Source of the DNA: Kribbella sandramycini
GTDB taxonomy: Bacteria > Actinomycetota > Actinomycetes > Propionibacteriales > Kribbellaceae
Direction of reading: 5' to 3'
DNA: 64,000 nucleotides
NCBI RefSeq assembly: GCF_013131805.1
Contig: NZ_JABJRC010000001.1
Coordinates: forward strand, 1,662,589 to 1,726,588
Part shown: piece by piece, positions 34,514-43,113 of the stretch
How positions within the stretch are numbered: position 1 is the stretch's first letter
How the letters are laid out: the number at the start of each line of letters is the position of its first letter
Translations under genes and position numbers: made by a program
Notes under the pieces: generated by a model
The model's database searches: none
What the model saw: only the letters and a program-made list of their open reading frames with translations
What the model was told of the DNA's origin: nothing

Positions 34514-35626
34514 TCAGTGGCGGTAGATGGTCAGTTCGGACATGTTGGTGTAGCTGGAGGCGGCGAAGTTCAGGGACTGCGCGGGGATCGCCGTACCGCC
34601 GGAAGCGTCGTCGTGCTCCCAGTTCGCGTGGTGGAGGTGCGGTGCGCCGATGGTTTGGAAGAACTGCTGGAAGTTGATGTCGCCGTCGCCGAGCGGGACC
34701 ATGTCGTGCCCGTCGGGCACAGCGGGGTTGCGGTCGCCGTCCTTGGCGTGGAACAGCGGGAAGCGGGCGGTGCGTGGGGCTACGGTCAGGATCGGGTCGA
34801 AGAGGTCGGTCCGCTGGTTGCCTCTCCGATCGGTGTACGTCGTGTGCCTGAAGCGGGCCACGTACGCCCAGTAGATGTCCATCTCGAAGAACACGTAGCG
34901 AGGGTCGGCCTGGTCGAAGAAGTACTCCAGCCGGCGCAGCCCGGACGACCGGGTCGGCTTGCCGTTCGCGTCCAAGGGGCCGGTGTCCAGGAGGAAGTCG
35001 TAGGCCTCGTGGTGGTTGTGGGTGTAGAGCCGCAGGCCACGCGCCTTGGCTCGCCGGCCCAGCTCGTTCCAGACGTCGGCGGCGGCGTCCCAGTCGGCTT
35101 TGTACGCGCTGTTCGTGGGGTCGCCGCCGGTGCCGATGTGCTTCATGCCCAGCTCCTGGGCGATGTCCATCTGCTGCTCGAAGGTGTCCGGGTGGATCTG
35201 GGTGTGGGTGCCGTTGGCGACCAGCCCGTTGTCGTCCAGGATCTTGCGAATCTCCTTGGGCGTGATCTGCCGGCCGAGGAGCGCGGTGTTCTGGGTGTAG
35301 CCGGCGAACTCGACCTCCCGGTAGCCGATCTCGGCCAGCCGGGCCAGCACGCGCTCGAATCCGTACGGTACGCCGGTGTTGTCCGGCGCCGCGCCGATCC
35401 GGTCGCGGACGCTGTACAGGATGATCCCGCGGTTACCGGACGGGATCAGCGGCTCGGCCCGCAGGCCACGACCGTGGCCATGGTCGCCGCCGGTCGCGAA
35501 CGCCGGAGTTCCGGTGGCCAGAACCGGCAATCCGGCCGCACCGAGCGCGGCAGCTGCGGTCGCGGAGGCCGTGAGGACGTTGCGACGGCTGAATCTGGCC
35601 GGAGTCTGCTCTTCCTTCTCGTGCAT
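34514..35626 (-). CDS. Tat-exported TIM-barrel (sugar isomerase-like) protein
   Basis: 370 residues with a twin-arginine signal (SRRNVL at 13-18, then an Ala-rich helix). The exported domain is xylose-isomerase-like: YSVRDRIGAAPDNTG, YREVEFAGYT, LRLYTHNHHEAYDF, FFEMDIYWAYVA and FHAKDGDRN hold the likely metal ligands. Such secreted barrels are common in soil actinomycetes and often annotated as sugar phosphate isomerase/epimerase; the substrate is unknown. Stops five bases from the convergent reductase. Chosen start has AAAGG at -11; the longer frame upstream is not coding. Confidence 0.85.
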   Translation of the reverse strand: MHEKEEQTPARFSRRNVLTASATAAAALGAAGLPVLATGTPAFATGGDHGHGRGLRAEPLIPSGNRGIILYSVRDRIGAAPDNTGVPYGFERVLARLAEIGYREVEFAGYTQNTALLGRQITPKEIRKILDDNGLVANGTHTQIHPDTFEQQMDIAQELGMKHIGTGGDPTNSAYKADWDAAADVWNELGRRAKARGLRLYTHNHHEAYDFLLDTGPLDANGKPTRSSGLRRLEYFFDQADPRYVFFEMDIYWAYVARFRHTTYTDRRGNQRTDLFDPILTVAPRTARFPLFHAKDGDRNPAVPDGHDMVPLGDGDINFQQFFQTIGAPHLHHANWEHDDASGGTAIPAQSLNFAASSYTNMSELTIYRH

Positions 35627-35754
35627 GAGGGTCGCGCCTTTCGACTGGGCGGGCGGGCGGGAGTCGACGGTGCCAGGTGCTCGTGGAAAACCCTTGCAGA
35701 GACGTGCAGAAGTTTCTACGGGACGCGAGCCACTTTCGTGTCGCGCTGCTTGTC

Positions 35755-35955
35755 CTAGCCCTCCGGGTAGAACAGGAAGAGCGTGCAGCCTTCGGCGGAC
35801 CGGGGGATGTGGGACGAGCCGGCGGGGGCGTGGATGAAGAAGAGCTCGCGGACGGGAACATCTGTTGCCGAAATCCATTCCATACCGCCATCCTCGGCCG
35901 GCGCGGACGACGACCCCAGGGTCAGGATTGTCGTTGAGGAGTACTTTTCTGCCAT
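35755..35955 (-). pseudogene. Cupin gene remnant with central deletion
   Basis: 66-codon frame whose end, IHAPAGSSHIPRSAEGCTLF then LFYPEG, is the C-terminal strand pair of a ChrR-like cupin, while the N-terminal half carrying the metal-binding histidines is absent. The frame starts at an ATG that overlaps the start of a divergent decayed AraC gene. Most likely an internal deletion; it might still be expressed as a short peptide, but cannot form a cupin barrel. Confidence 0.6.
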
Positions 35956-36339
35956 GAGCGTCCATCGTGTCGTGGCGCTGGTCTCGGCTCCGCAGGCAGC
36001 TTCGAGCTCGGCTGCGTGGCCGGCGCCGGATCCGGCACCGGATACGACCTGTGCCTCCAGCTCGTCCGTGCCGACCACGGATCCGCGTACGCCGCCAGGA
36101 TCGCGCGCCGGATGGTCATGCCGCCACACCGCGAAGGTGGTCAGGTGCAGTATCGCGCCGATGATGAGCCGCCGCCCGGTGAGTCGCTGGGCGCCTTGCT
36201 GGACTGGGTTTCCGAGCATCTCGCCGAGCCGATCGGCGTCAATGACCTCGCCGCGCAACTGAACGTCTCGCCGCGGACCCTGGCCCGCCGCTTCAGCGAC
36301 CAGCTCGGCACGACGCCCGGCCAGTGGCTGCTCGCCTGA
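35954..36339 (+). pseudogene. GlxA-type AraC regulator remnant
   Basis: The start MSVHRVVALVSAP matches the beginning of a DJ-1-like domain, then the frame shifts to GSFELGCV and AGAGSGTGYDLCLQLVRADHG and continues as GSAYAARIARRMVMPPHREG and LGALLDWVSEHLAEPI..VSPRTLARRFSDQLG, the GlxA linker and first half of an AraC helix-turn-helix. Over 100 residues of the DJ-1 domain and the last helices are missing, with a stop after GQWLLA. A clear decayed gene. It lies divergent to a cupin remnant, its probable former target. Confidence 0.75.
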
Positions 36340-36345
36340 CCGACC

Positions 36346-36374
36346 GCGGCGCAGGTGGAACCCACCTGCGCCGC
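36346..36374. terminator. Bidirectional terminator
   Basis: GCGGCGCAGGTGG (36346-36358) pairs exactly with CCACCTGCGCCGC (36362-36374) around a three-base loop, between the AraC remnant and the convergent SRPBCC gene. Confidence 0.8.
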
Positions 36375-36382
36375 CTGGGCGG

Positions 36383-37117
36383 CTAGCGCGGGGCCGGGGT
36401 TTGCAGGAGGGCGGCGGCCAGGTCGTCGAGGCGCTCGCGCCAGAGGGCGAGGGCTTTGTCGGGGGTGCTGAGGTTGGTTTGGGTGAGGATGAGGCGGGCG
36501 CCGTGGCCGGTGCCGGTGGTGAGCTCCCAGTGCAGGTTGTCGTCCTGCCAGGTGGCAAGTTCGGGGCGGACGGTTTCGGCCGGGCGGGTCAGCTGGCGCT
36601 CGAAGCGGACCCGCCAGCCGTCGGGAGTCTCCTCGGCCTCGCCTTCGCCCAGCTCGAGGAGCGCGAGGTAGCGGTCGTGGAGCGGGCCGGTGTCCGGCTC
36701 GACGTCGATGGGCTTGCCCTGCAGGCGAAGGTCGAGGGCCTCGAAGCAGAGCGACCAGCCGGAGCCGAAGCTGGCGGCGCCGAAGTGGTCGTCGAAGGTG
36801 TGACTGAGGACGAGCAGACAGCCGTCGTCCTCGGGGAGCAGCTCCCAGCGGAGTACCTCACCGCTCCAGGTGAACGCGAAGACGCGCGGCGGATCGAATT
36901 CGAGTACCTCGCCGTCGCCGCCCGGCTCGCCGTCCATCACGTACTCGACCGGGCTGCCGATCCGCGGCTGCAGGCGGACGGTGGCCGGGAACCAGTGGAC
37001 CAGCTCGTCCGGATCGGTCAGCGCGCGCCAGACCTTCTCCACCGGGTGGCGCAGCCGGCGCTCCATCCGCAGTACCGAGCGGCCCTCGCTCCTGACCAGG
37101 GTCTCGTTCGCCATCAT
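36383..37117 (-). CDS. SRPBCC/AHSA1-family protein
   Basis: 244 residues. START-like fold of the AHSA1 group (residues about 15-150: ERRLRHPVEKVWRALTDPDE, GRVLEW-like core FEFDPPRVFAFTWSGE region) with a C-terminal extension LTTGTGHGARLILTQTNLST that resembles part of a second copy. The ATG's A is the last base of the arsR stop (TGATG), so the pair is co-translated. ArsR+AHSA1 pairs are common in actinomycetes; the ligand is unknown. Confidence 0.8.
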   Translation of the reverse strand: MMANETLVRSEGRSVLRMERRLRHPVEKVWRALTDPDELVHWFPATVRLQPRIGSPVEYVMDGEPGGDGEVLEFDPPRVFAFTWSGEVLRWELLPEDDGCLLVLSHTFDDHFGAASFGSGWSLCFEALDLRLQGKPIDVEPDTGPLHDRYLALLELGEGEAEETPDGWRVRFERQLTRPAETVRPELATWQDDNLHWELTTGTGHGARLILTQTNLSTPDKALALWRERLDDLAAALLQTPAPR

Positions 37118-37437
37118 CAACCTTCCGTTCGATCGGGCATGGTCTCGAGGTGTTTCTCGAGGTCGTCGAGCGCGTCGTCCCACAACATCCGGTACGGGTG
37201 CAACCAGGCGTCGAGCTCACGCAAAGGCCCGAGCCGCAGCTCGTACCATCGCCGCTGCGCGTCCTGCCGGACGCCGACCAGCCCCGCCTCGCGCAACACC
37301 CGCAGATGTTTCGACACCCCCGGCTGACTCACCCCGAGCTCCGTGGTCAACTCCCCCACCAGCCGCGGCCGCTGCCGCAACAGCTCGAGAATCTGCCGCC
37401 GCCGCGGCTCGGCCAAAACATCGAAGGGTGCGCTCAC
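37117..37437 (-). CDS. ArsR-family regulator
   Basis: 106 residues from GTG 37437 (an ATG four codons upstream is equally possible). Winged helix of the ArsR type: FDVLAEPRRRQILELLRQRP, LGVSQPGVSKHLRVLREAGL and DAQRRWYELRLGPL. No metal-binding Cys motif, so it belongs to the non-metal group that usually precedes an AHSA1 gene, as here. Likely an autoregulated repressor. Confidence 0.88.
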   Translation of the reverse strand: MSAPFDVLAEPRRRQILELLRQRPRLVGELTTELGVSQPGVSKHLRVLREAGLVGVRQDAQRRWYELRLGPLRELDAWLHPYRMLWDDALDDLEKHLETMPDRTEG

Positions 37438-37519
37438 AACCCCTAACATACCCACTCGGCTATATAACCGCAAGAGCATGTACTGTCACAGACGTCCTTC
37501 CAGTCCGGTCTGGGAGAAC

Positions 37520-38359
37520 ATGGACAGTGGTGCGCTGTTGCGGCGGATCGGATTCCAGGACGACGGTCCGCCGCGGGTCGAGGCTCTGAGCAGGCTGCAT
37601 GCGGCTTACGTGGATCAGATTCCGTACGAGTCGATTCAGTTTCAGCTGATGCCGGGTGGACCGCTCGACCTCGACGAGACCGCCCGGCGGATCGTCGAGC
37701 GCGAGTCGGGTGGGTATTGCTTCCAGCTGAACGGCGTCCTGGCGCGGTTGCTGACCGAACTCGGATACCGGGCGACCATGCACGCAGGCGGGGTGGAGAC
37801 GAAGACTCGGCCGGGGGATGTCGACGGCACCCATCTGGTGCTGACAGTGACCGGCCTGGTCGACGATCCGGAGCGCGCATGGCTGGTGGACGCCGGGCTG
37901 AGCGGCGGGTTGCTGCATCCGATCCCGCTGGAGGCCGGGTCGATGCGGCAGGAACCGTTCGACCTACGGCTGCGGCGATCCGTGAAGACGGATGGGTGGC
38001 GACTCGACCACGATGCCCGGGCGAGCATCGTCGGCATGGACTTCGCCGCCGAGCCGGTCACCTTCGAACGCTTCGCCGCCCAGCACGCCGTCCTGTCGAC
38101 CGTTCCGGAAGCCGGCTTCGTGCGCACCGCTTTCGCCTTCCGCCGCAAGCCGAAGTCCCTCCTGACCCTTCGCTCACTCAGCTTCACCGAGACCTTCGCC
38201 GACCGCACCGACGCCGTCGTCATCAACTCCCGCGCCGACTACTTCACCCTGCTCGCCGACGAGTTCCACCTCCCGTTCCCGCAGTACGACGTCAGCCGGC
38301 GCGCCCAGCTCTGGCGCCAGGTCTGCCAGCAGTACGAAGACTTTCTTACTCGCCCCTGA
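37520..38359 (+). CDS. nat: Arylamine N-acetyltransferase
   Basis: 279 residues from ATG 37520 after GGGAG. The NAT catalytic triad is complete: Cys67 in ESGGYCFQLNGVLARLL, His105 in GTHLVL and Asp124 in WLVDAGLSGG. It transfers acetyl groups from acetyl-CoA to arylamines or hydrazines; in actinomycetes such enzymes also serve in natural-product or sterol metabolism. Stands alone, divergent from arsR and convergent with a tetR. Confidence 0.92.
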   Translation: MDSGALLRRIGFQDDGPPRVEALSRLHAAYVDQIPYESIQFQLMPGGPLDLDETARRIVERESGGYCFQLNGVLARLLTELGYRATMHAGGVETKTRPGDVDGTHLVLTVTGLVDDPERAWLVDAGLSGGLLHPIPLEAGSMRQEPFDLRLRRSVKTDGWRLDHDARASIVGMDFAAEPVTFERFAAQHAVLSTVPEAGFVRTAFAFRRKPKSLLTLRSLSFTETFADRTDAVVINSRADYFTLLADEFHLPFPQYDVSRRAQLWRQVCQQYEDFLTRP

Positions 38360-38364
38360 ACACG

Positions 38365-38982
38365 TCAGGTGGGGCGGCGGTAGACGCCGTGCCACCAGGT
38401 GAGGGCTAGTTCGCGGGTGAAGGCGTCGTCGGCGGCGGGATCGCCGTGGTCGACCTGGTCGACGATGGCTCGTTCGCCGCCGGGGACGACGATGCGGGTG
38501 ACGGCGACCGGGTCGAGGTCGGCGGGGATGCGGCCGGCGTCTTGTTCGAGGCGGATCAGGGCGATGGTGCCGGCGGTGAACGGCTGGAGCTCGGCGTCCC
38601 AGAAGGCGCGCACGGTCTCGTCGTAGGCCGCGACCTCGGCCAGCGCGCGGCGGACCGGAGCGTGCTCGCGGTAGACGGCGACGATGTGGCTGAAGACGTC
38701 GGCGAGCGCCTCCGGGCCGTCCTGCGGCTGCCAGCTGGAGGCGATCGCGAACGACGAGCTGGTGAACTCGGCGCCGAGCCCGAGCAGTAGCGCCGCCTTG
38801 TCCTTGAAGTGGATGTAGAAGGTGGAGCGGGCGACGCCGGCCTCTTTGCAGATTGCCTGGACGCCGAGCTCGGTGAAGGTCGCCCCGCCAGCCAGCAGAC
38901 GCCGGACCGCAGCCAGCAGTTCGGCCTCCGCGGTGGCCGGGCGGCCGGGCTGCGCGCCGGGCCGGCGGGTGATCGATGGCAT
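38365..38982 (-). CDS. TetR-family regulator
   Basis: 205 residues. N-terminal helix-turn-helix LGVQAICKEAGVARSTFYIHF at about residues 38-60, followed by a helical ligand domain. Divergent from an aldo/keto reductase gene; two identical TGTCCGGACA sites lie between. It probably represses both genes until a substrate-like ligand binds. Confidence 0.87.
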   Translation of the reverse strand: MPSITRRPGAQPGRPATAEAELLAAVRRLLAGGATFTELGVQAICKEAGVARSTFYIHFKDKAALLLGLGAEFTSSSFAIASSWQPQDGPEALADVFSHIVAVYREHAPVRRALAEVAAYDETVRAFWDAELQPFTAGTIALIRLEQDAGRIPADLDPVAVTRIVVPGGERAIVDQVDHGDPAADDAFTRELALTWWHGVYRRPT

Positions 38983-39020
38983 CCACCGAGCATACCGGCG
39001 GAAACAGTTTTAAGACACCT

Positions 39021-39066
39021 TGTCCGGACACCATGTAGCATTGTTTTTGGACATAGTGTCCGGACA
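39021..39066. promoter_or_regulatory. Twin TetR operators
   Basis: The perfect 10-bp palindrome TGTCCGGACA occurs at 39021-39030 and 39057-39066, 36 bases apart, and the second is joined to a GGACA-TAG-TGTCC repeat at 39049-39061. They cover the whole divergent promoter between tetR and the aldo/keto reductase. Confidence 0.8.
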
Positions 39067-39090
39067 GACTGTTCAGGAGGATGGATCACC

Positions 39091-40122
39091 GTGAAATATC
39101 GACTGCTCGGCCGGACCGGCGTCTGGGTCTCGGAACTCTCGCTGGGCGCGATGACCTTCGGCGGCCAGGAGCACCCCGTCTACAGCAAACTCGGAATGCT
39201 CGACCAGGCCGCGGCCGACCGGCTGGTCGGGACGGCGCTGGACGCCGGCATCAACTTCATCGACACCGCCGACGTGTACGCCGATGGCGAGAGCGAGGAG
39301 ATCCTCGGTCGGGCGATCCGGGCCCGGCGTAAGGACGTCGTCCTCGCCACCAAGTTCATGGCGCCACTCGGGGCCGACGCCGGGCCGAACAGCCGCGGCG
39401 CCTCCCGGCTGCATGTGATGAACGCGCTCGAAGACAGCCTGCGCCGGCTCGGCACCGACCACATCGACGTCTACTACCTGCACAACCACGACCACCTGAC
39501 GCCGATCGAGGAGACGCTGGGCGCGCTCGACGACGCCGTCCGGCAGGGCAAGATCCGGTACGCCGCCTGCTCGAACTTCACCGCCTGGCAGGTCACCAAG
39601 GCGCTTGGCGTGTCCGAGCGCGAGCACGCGGCGCGGTTCGTCGCGAACCAGATCCACTACTCCCTGCTCGGCCGGGACGCCGAACGCGACCTCATCCCGA
39701 TGGCCGAATCCGAGGGGGTCGGCCTGACGATCTGGGCGCCGCTGGTCGGCGGCTTCCTGACCGGCAAATTCGATCGGGGCGGCATCACCGACACCGCGTC
39801 CCGGCGGGCGCAAGCGGGCGGCGACTTCGTGCCGTTCGACGAGGAGCGGGGGTTCGACGTCCTGGACGTCGTCCGCGCCGTCGCCAAGCGGCATGACGCG
39901 AGCCCGAGCCAGGTCGCGATCGCCTGGCTGCTCGCCCAGCGGACCGTCACCAGCGTCATCGTCGGGGCCCGCAAGGTCGAGCAGCTCACCGACAACCTGG
40001 GCGCGAGCGACCTCACCCTGACCGCGGAGGACCTGGCCGAACTCGACGCGGTCAGCGCGCTGCCGCCGGCGTACCCGAACTGGATCCAGGCCGGCGCCGA
40101 AGGCCTCCGCTACCCCTCCTAG
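39091..40122 (+). CDS. Aldo/keto reductase
   Basis: 343 residues from GTG 39091, ten bases after AGGAGG. NADPH-dependent TIM barrel with the catalytic tetrad Asp58, Tyr63, Lys88 and His131 (FIDTADVY, LATKF, YYLHNHD), close to the Gpr/KCNAB-like group. Expected to reduce aldehydes or ketones. Controlled by the divergent TetR; a second TetR gene follows 32 bases downstream with an operator over this gene's stop. Confidence 0.9.
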   Translation: MKYRLLGRTGVWVSELSLGAMTFGGQEHPVYSKLGMLDQAAADRLVGTALDAGINFIDTADVYADGESEEILGRAIRARRKDVVLATKFMAPLGADAGPNSRGASRLHVMNALEDSLRRLGTDHIDVYYLHNHDHLTPIEETLGALDDAVRQGKIRYAACSNFTAWQVTKALGVSEREHAARFVANQIHYSLLGRDAERDLIPMAESEGVGLTIWAPLVGGFLTGKFDRGGITDTASRRAQAGGDFVPFDEERGFDVLDVVRAVAKRHDASPSQVAIAWLLAQRTVTSVIVGARKVEQLTDNLGASDLTLTAEDLAELDAVSALPPAYPNWIQAGAEGLRYPS

Positions 40123-40138
40123 ACCGAACGTTCTGTCG
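40121..40138. promoter_or_regulatory. TetR operator and leaderless promoter
   Basis: AGACCGAACGTTCTGTCG is an imperfect 18-bp palindrome (seven of nine pairs) across the stop of the aldo/keto reductase gene. TATTCT at 40141-40146 would start transcription at or next to the ATG at 40155, suggesting a leaderless, autoregulated tetR mRNA. Confidence 0.5.
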
Positions 40139-40154
40139 GCTATTCTCGGAGGTG

Positions 40155-40736
40155 ATGACCAAGACCTCCGCCGCCCGCACCCGGCTGCTCGACACCGCGA
40201 CCCAGGTCTTCTACGCCGAAGGCCTGCACGCGGTCGGGATCGACCGCATCGTCGCCGAGGCGCAGGTCACCCGCGCGACGCTCTACCGCCACTTCCCCAG
40301 CAAGGACGACCTCGTCGTCGCCTACCTGGAGAGCGTCAGCCAGCTGGAGCGCGGCCAGGTCGGCGCGGCCGTCGGCACCGGCCGCGCCCCAGCGGACACC
40401 ATCCGCCTGATCGCCGAATCAATTGCCCAAGGCCTCAGTTCCCCAGTCTTCCGCGGCTGCGCCTTCCTGAACGCCGCCGCCGAATACCCCAACCCCGAAC
40501 ACCCCGTCCACCAGGCCGTCCTCACCCACCGCCACTGGTTCGAAACCACCATCACCAACCTCTTCACCCAACTAGGCGCCCCCACCTCCACAGCCCGCCA
40601 GTTCATCCTCCTCCGCGACGGCGCCATGGCCGCCGGCTGCCTCACCAACCCCACCACCGTCGGCCAAACCCTCCTCGAAGCCGTCGACGCGCTACTTGCG
40701 AAGTCCGTCGAGGATCAGGGCGAGCATTCGGGGTGA
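40155..40736 (+). CDS. TetR-family regulator
   Basis: 193 residues. Helix-turn-helix VGIDRIVAEAQVTRATLYRHF at residues 26-46, then a ligand domain with FRGCAFLNAAAEYPNPEHPV, the pattern of AcrR-like repressors of the YxaF/LmrA type. Its 3' end overlaps the convergent tetR gene by 45 bases, so the two could interfere with each other transcriptionally. Confidence 0.87.
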   Translation: MTKTSAARTRLLDTATQVFYAEGLHAVGIDRIVAEAQVTRATLYRHFPSKDDLVVAYLESVSQLERGQVGAAVGTGRAPADTIRLIAESIAQGLSSPVFRGCAFLNAAAEYPNPEHPVHQAVLTHRHWFETTITNLFTQLGAPTSTARQFILLRDGAMAAGCLTNPTTVGQTLLEAVDALLAKSVEDQGEHSG

Positions 40737-41222
40737 GCGGTCGTTGGGGCCGGGGGTGGTGCGCCAGAGGGCGCCGGTGAGTTGGAGGAAGTCGGCGGGG
40801 TCGGCGTCGGTGCGGATGGTGCCGTCTTGCTTGCCGGCGTCGAGGATTCGGGCGATGGCCGCGACGACAGGGTCGTAGGTTTGTTCGGCGATGGCTTGGT
40901 GGGCGGCTGGACTGAGGGCGTCGCCCAGGCCGTGTTTGCGGCGCATCGCTTCGACGAGGCCGGTTGTCCACTCGCGGAGGGCTTCCAGCGGCGGCAGTTC
41001 GGCCAGTAGCCGTGTGACGCCGTCGGTGATGCCGTCGACCTCGTCCTGGTAGACGGCGAGCACCAGCGCCTCCCGGGTCGGGAAGTTGCGGTAGAGCGTG
41101 CCCGCGCCGACGCCGGCGCGCTGCGCGACCTGGTTCATCGACGTCGCGCCGTCCGCGGCGAACGCCTCGCGGGCTGCCGCGAGGATGCGAGCCCGGTTCT
41201 CCCGGGCATCCGAACGGACCAC
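40692..41222 (-). CDS. TetR-family regulator
   Basis: 176 residues from GTG 41222, which has GAGGGG upstream; the frame extends to 41282 but that part covers the operator. Helix-turn-helix SMNQVAQRAGVGAGTLYRNF at about residues 28-47. Divergent from an NAD-dependent epimerase/reductase gene with a symmetrical operator between. Its C-terminal coding part overlaps the convergent tetR. Confidence 0.87.
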   Translation of the reverse strand: MVRSDARENRARILAAAREAFAADGATSMNQVAQRAGVGAGTLYRNFPTREALVLAVYQDEVDGITDGVTRLLAELPPLEALREWTTGLVEAMRRKHGLGDALSPAAHQAIAEQTYDPVVAAIARILDAGKQDGTIRTDADPADFLQLTGALWRTTPGPNDRSPRMLALILDGLRK

Positions 41223-41244
41223 AGCCGACCCCTCCTTGCTAAGC

Positions 41245-41280
41245 GGAGAGTTCTCCACTAACGTAAATGGAGAACTCTCC
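41245..41280. promoter_or_regulatory. TetR operator pair
   Basis: GGAGAGTTCTCCA (41245-41257) and its exact reverse complement TGGAGAACTCTCC (41268-41280) face each other across ten bases; each half is itself almost palindromic. Outer bases GCTAAG/GCTTAG extend the symmetry. Confidence 0.8.
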
Positions 41281-41306
41281 ACATAGCTTAGGGGAAGGAC
41301 ACGGAG

Positions 41307-42368
41307 ATGTCACAGGTCTTGGTCACCGGAGGTTCGGGATTCATCGGAGGCTGGTGTGTGCTCGCGCTGTTGCAGGCCGGGTACGACGTACGGACGACGG
41401 TGCGCACCTTGGATCGGGAGGCGGGGTTGCGGGCTCAGCTGCATGCGGCCGCCGACTTCGCGGACGAGCGGCTGAGCGTCGTCCGCGCCGATCTGCAGAG
41501 TGATGACGGGTGGGCGGAGGCGGTTGCGGGGAGCGAGTATGTGTTGCACGTCGCGTCGCCCACACTGCGGAACGGGCCGGCGAGTGAAGCCGAGATGGTC
41601 GGAGCAGCGCGGGACGGCGTACTGCGGGTGCTGCGCGCGGCGCGCGATGCCGGGGTACGCCGGGTGGTGCTGACGAGCGCGTTCGGGGCGATCGGGTATG
41701 GGCACCCGCGGCGGACGGCGCCGTTCACCGAGGCAGATTGGACGAATGTCGAGGCGGATATCGCGCCGTACCAGAAGTCGAAGACGCTGGCCGAGCGCGC
41801 CGCTTGGCAGTTCATCCAGGAGGAGGGCGGCGCGCTGGAGCTGACCGCCGTCCACCCGGTCGCGGTGATCGGGCCGGTGCTCGGGCCGGACGACCCGCCG
41901 TCGCTGCGAACCATCCGGAGCATGCTGGACGGCGATCTGCCGGCCACCCCGCCGTTCGGGACCAGCTGGGTCGACGTCCGCGACGTCGCCGAGCTGCACC
42001 TGCGCGTGATGACCGAGCCGGCCGCGGCCGGCGAGCGCTGGCTCGCCTCGGCCGGGCCGAGCCTGCGGATCGTCGAGGTCGCCCGCATCCTGCGTCGCCG
42101 GCTTGGCGACCGGGCTGCGAACGCCCCGACTCGTGAGCTGCCGCTGCCGATCGCGCGGCTGCTGGCCCATTTCAACCCACAGTTGCGCGCGCTCCGTCCG
42201 CAACTGGGGCAGGACTTCAACGCCACCAGCGCGAAGGCTGAACAGATGCTCGGCTGGAAGCCGCGTCCCCTCGACCGGACGATCGAGGAGACCGCCGAAA
42301 GCCTGCTCAGTACTTCGTGTAGCGGGCCCAGTCGAAGAACGCGGTCATTGTCGAGCCCGGATAGGTGA
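41307..42368 (+). CDS. NAD-dependent epimerase / dihydroflavonol reductase-like
   Basis: 353 residues. Extended short-chain dehydrogenase: VTGGSGFIGGWCVLALLQAG at the N-terminus, VLHVASPT, and the catalytic YQKSKTLAE (Tyr, Lys). The sequence is of the DFR/anthocyanidin-reductase type that reduces aldehydes or ketones with NADPH. The last 20 codons run into the convergent GH16 gene (62-base overlap) and are Ser/Arg-rich, so the natural stop may have been lost and the frame extended. Regulated by the divergent TetR. Confidence 0.85.
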   Translation: MSQVLVTGGSGFIGGWCVLALLQAGYDVRTTVRTLDREAGLRAQLHAAADFADERLSVVRADLQSDDGWAEAVAGSEYVLHVASPTLRNGPASEAEMVGAARDGVLRVLRAARDAGVRRVVLTSAFGAIGYGHPRRTAPFTEADWTNVEADIAPYQKSKTLAERAAWQFIQEEGGALELTAVHPVAVIGPVLGPDDPPSLRTIRSMLDGDLPATPPFGTSWVDVRDVAELHLRVMTEPAAAGERWLASAGPSLRIVEVARILRRRLGDRAANAPTRELPLPIARLLAHFNPQLRALRPQLGQDFNATSAKAEQMLGWKPRPLDRTIEETAESLLSTSCSGPSRRTRSLSSPDR

Positions 42369-43071
42369 ACGGGCCGGTCCAGCCGTCGACGCCGGTGGCC
42401 GGCCAGAGGTTGAGCATCAGCCGGCCCGGGTGCGTGGGCAGCGGGCCGCGGGAGCCGTTCTCCTGGTGGACAAGGCGGCCGTCGACGAACCAGTTGATCG
42501 TGCCCTGGTTCCACCACTCGATCGCGTAGTCGTGGTAGCCGGCCGCGGCGTCGAAGCCGAGGTTGATGATCTTCTCGTGGCCGCCGACGCCGTTGGTGAA
42601 GTAGTTCGTCTGCATCTGCGTGGTGTTCTTACCGAGGATCTCGACGTCGATCTCGTCCCACGGCTGCCCGTCACTTGGGCCTGTGTAGGTGAAGAAGCCG
42701 GTGACGGTGCCGGAGCCCTTCACCGCTTTCATCCGGACCTCGTACCGGCCGTAGGAGTACAGGTCGTTGGTCCGCAACTCGCCGGACGCGTAGGGCTTGC
42801 CGGAGCAGCCGCCCGGGCAGGAGGCGTTGTCGAGGTTCAGGCCCATCACGCCGCCGTTGAACCAGACATGGTCGGCACGCCAGCCGGCGTTGAACATTCC
42901 GCCGTTGCTCCAGCCGTCGGCCTTGTGCCAGCGGCCGGTGTCGAAGCCGTCGAAGTTGTCGACGAAACTGCCGCCGATGGCGGTGGTGGCAGCCTGGCTG
43001 CCGGTCGGGGCGAGTACGGCGAACGCGAGCGTCGCGCTGATCGCGAGCAGGGTTGTGACACGTCGGAACAT
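42307..43071 (-). CDS. Secreted GH16 beta-glucanase
   Basis: 254 residues with a signal peptide (residues 1-27). GH16 jelly roll with the active-site WDEIDVEILG at 138-147: nucleophile Glu140, Asp142 and acid/base Glu144. Cys pair CPGGC suggests a disulphide. Related to lichenase/endo-beta-1,3(4)-glucanases. A LacI-type operator lies upstream. No carbohydrate-binding module. Confidence 0.9.
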   Translation of the reverse strand: MFRRVTTLLAISATLAFAVLAPTGSQAATTAIGGSFVDNFDGFDTGRWHKADGWSNGGMFNAGWRADHVWFNGGVMGLNLDNASCPGGCSGKPYASGELRTNDLYSYGRYEVRMKAVKGSGTVTGFFTYTGPSDGQPWDEIDVEILGKNTTQMQTNYFTNGVGGHEKIINLGFDAAAGYHDYAIEWWNQGTINWFVDGRLVHQENGSRGPLPTHPGRLMLNLWPATGVDGWTGPFTYPGSTMTAFFDWARYTKY

Positions 43072-43113
43072 GGCATCCTCCGGGGGGCGGGGTCGGCAGC
43101 TAGAGGATGAAAT

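Noticed and set aside
34514..35965. 483-residue version of the Tat-exported protein
   Set aside because: The part before residue 114 has no start signal and is Arg/Pro-rich; the twin-arginine signal begins at 35626.
36016..36339. Intact 107-residue AraC regulator starting at GTG 36016
   Set aside because: The frame lacks the sensor domain and ends within the helix-turn-helix; upstream sequence shows remains of the missing domain in another frame, so it is a remnant.
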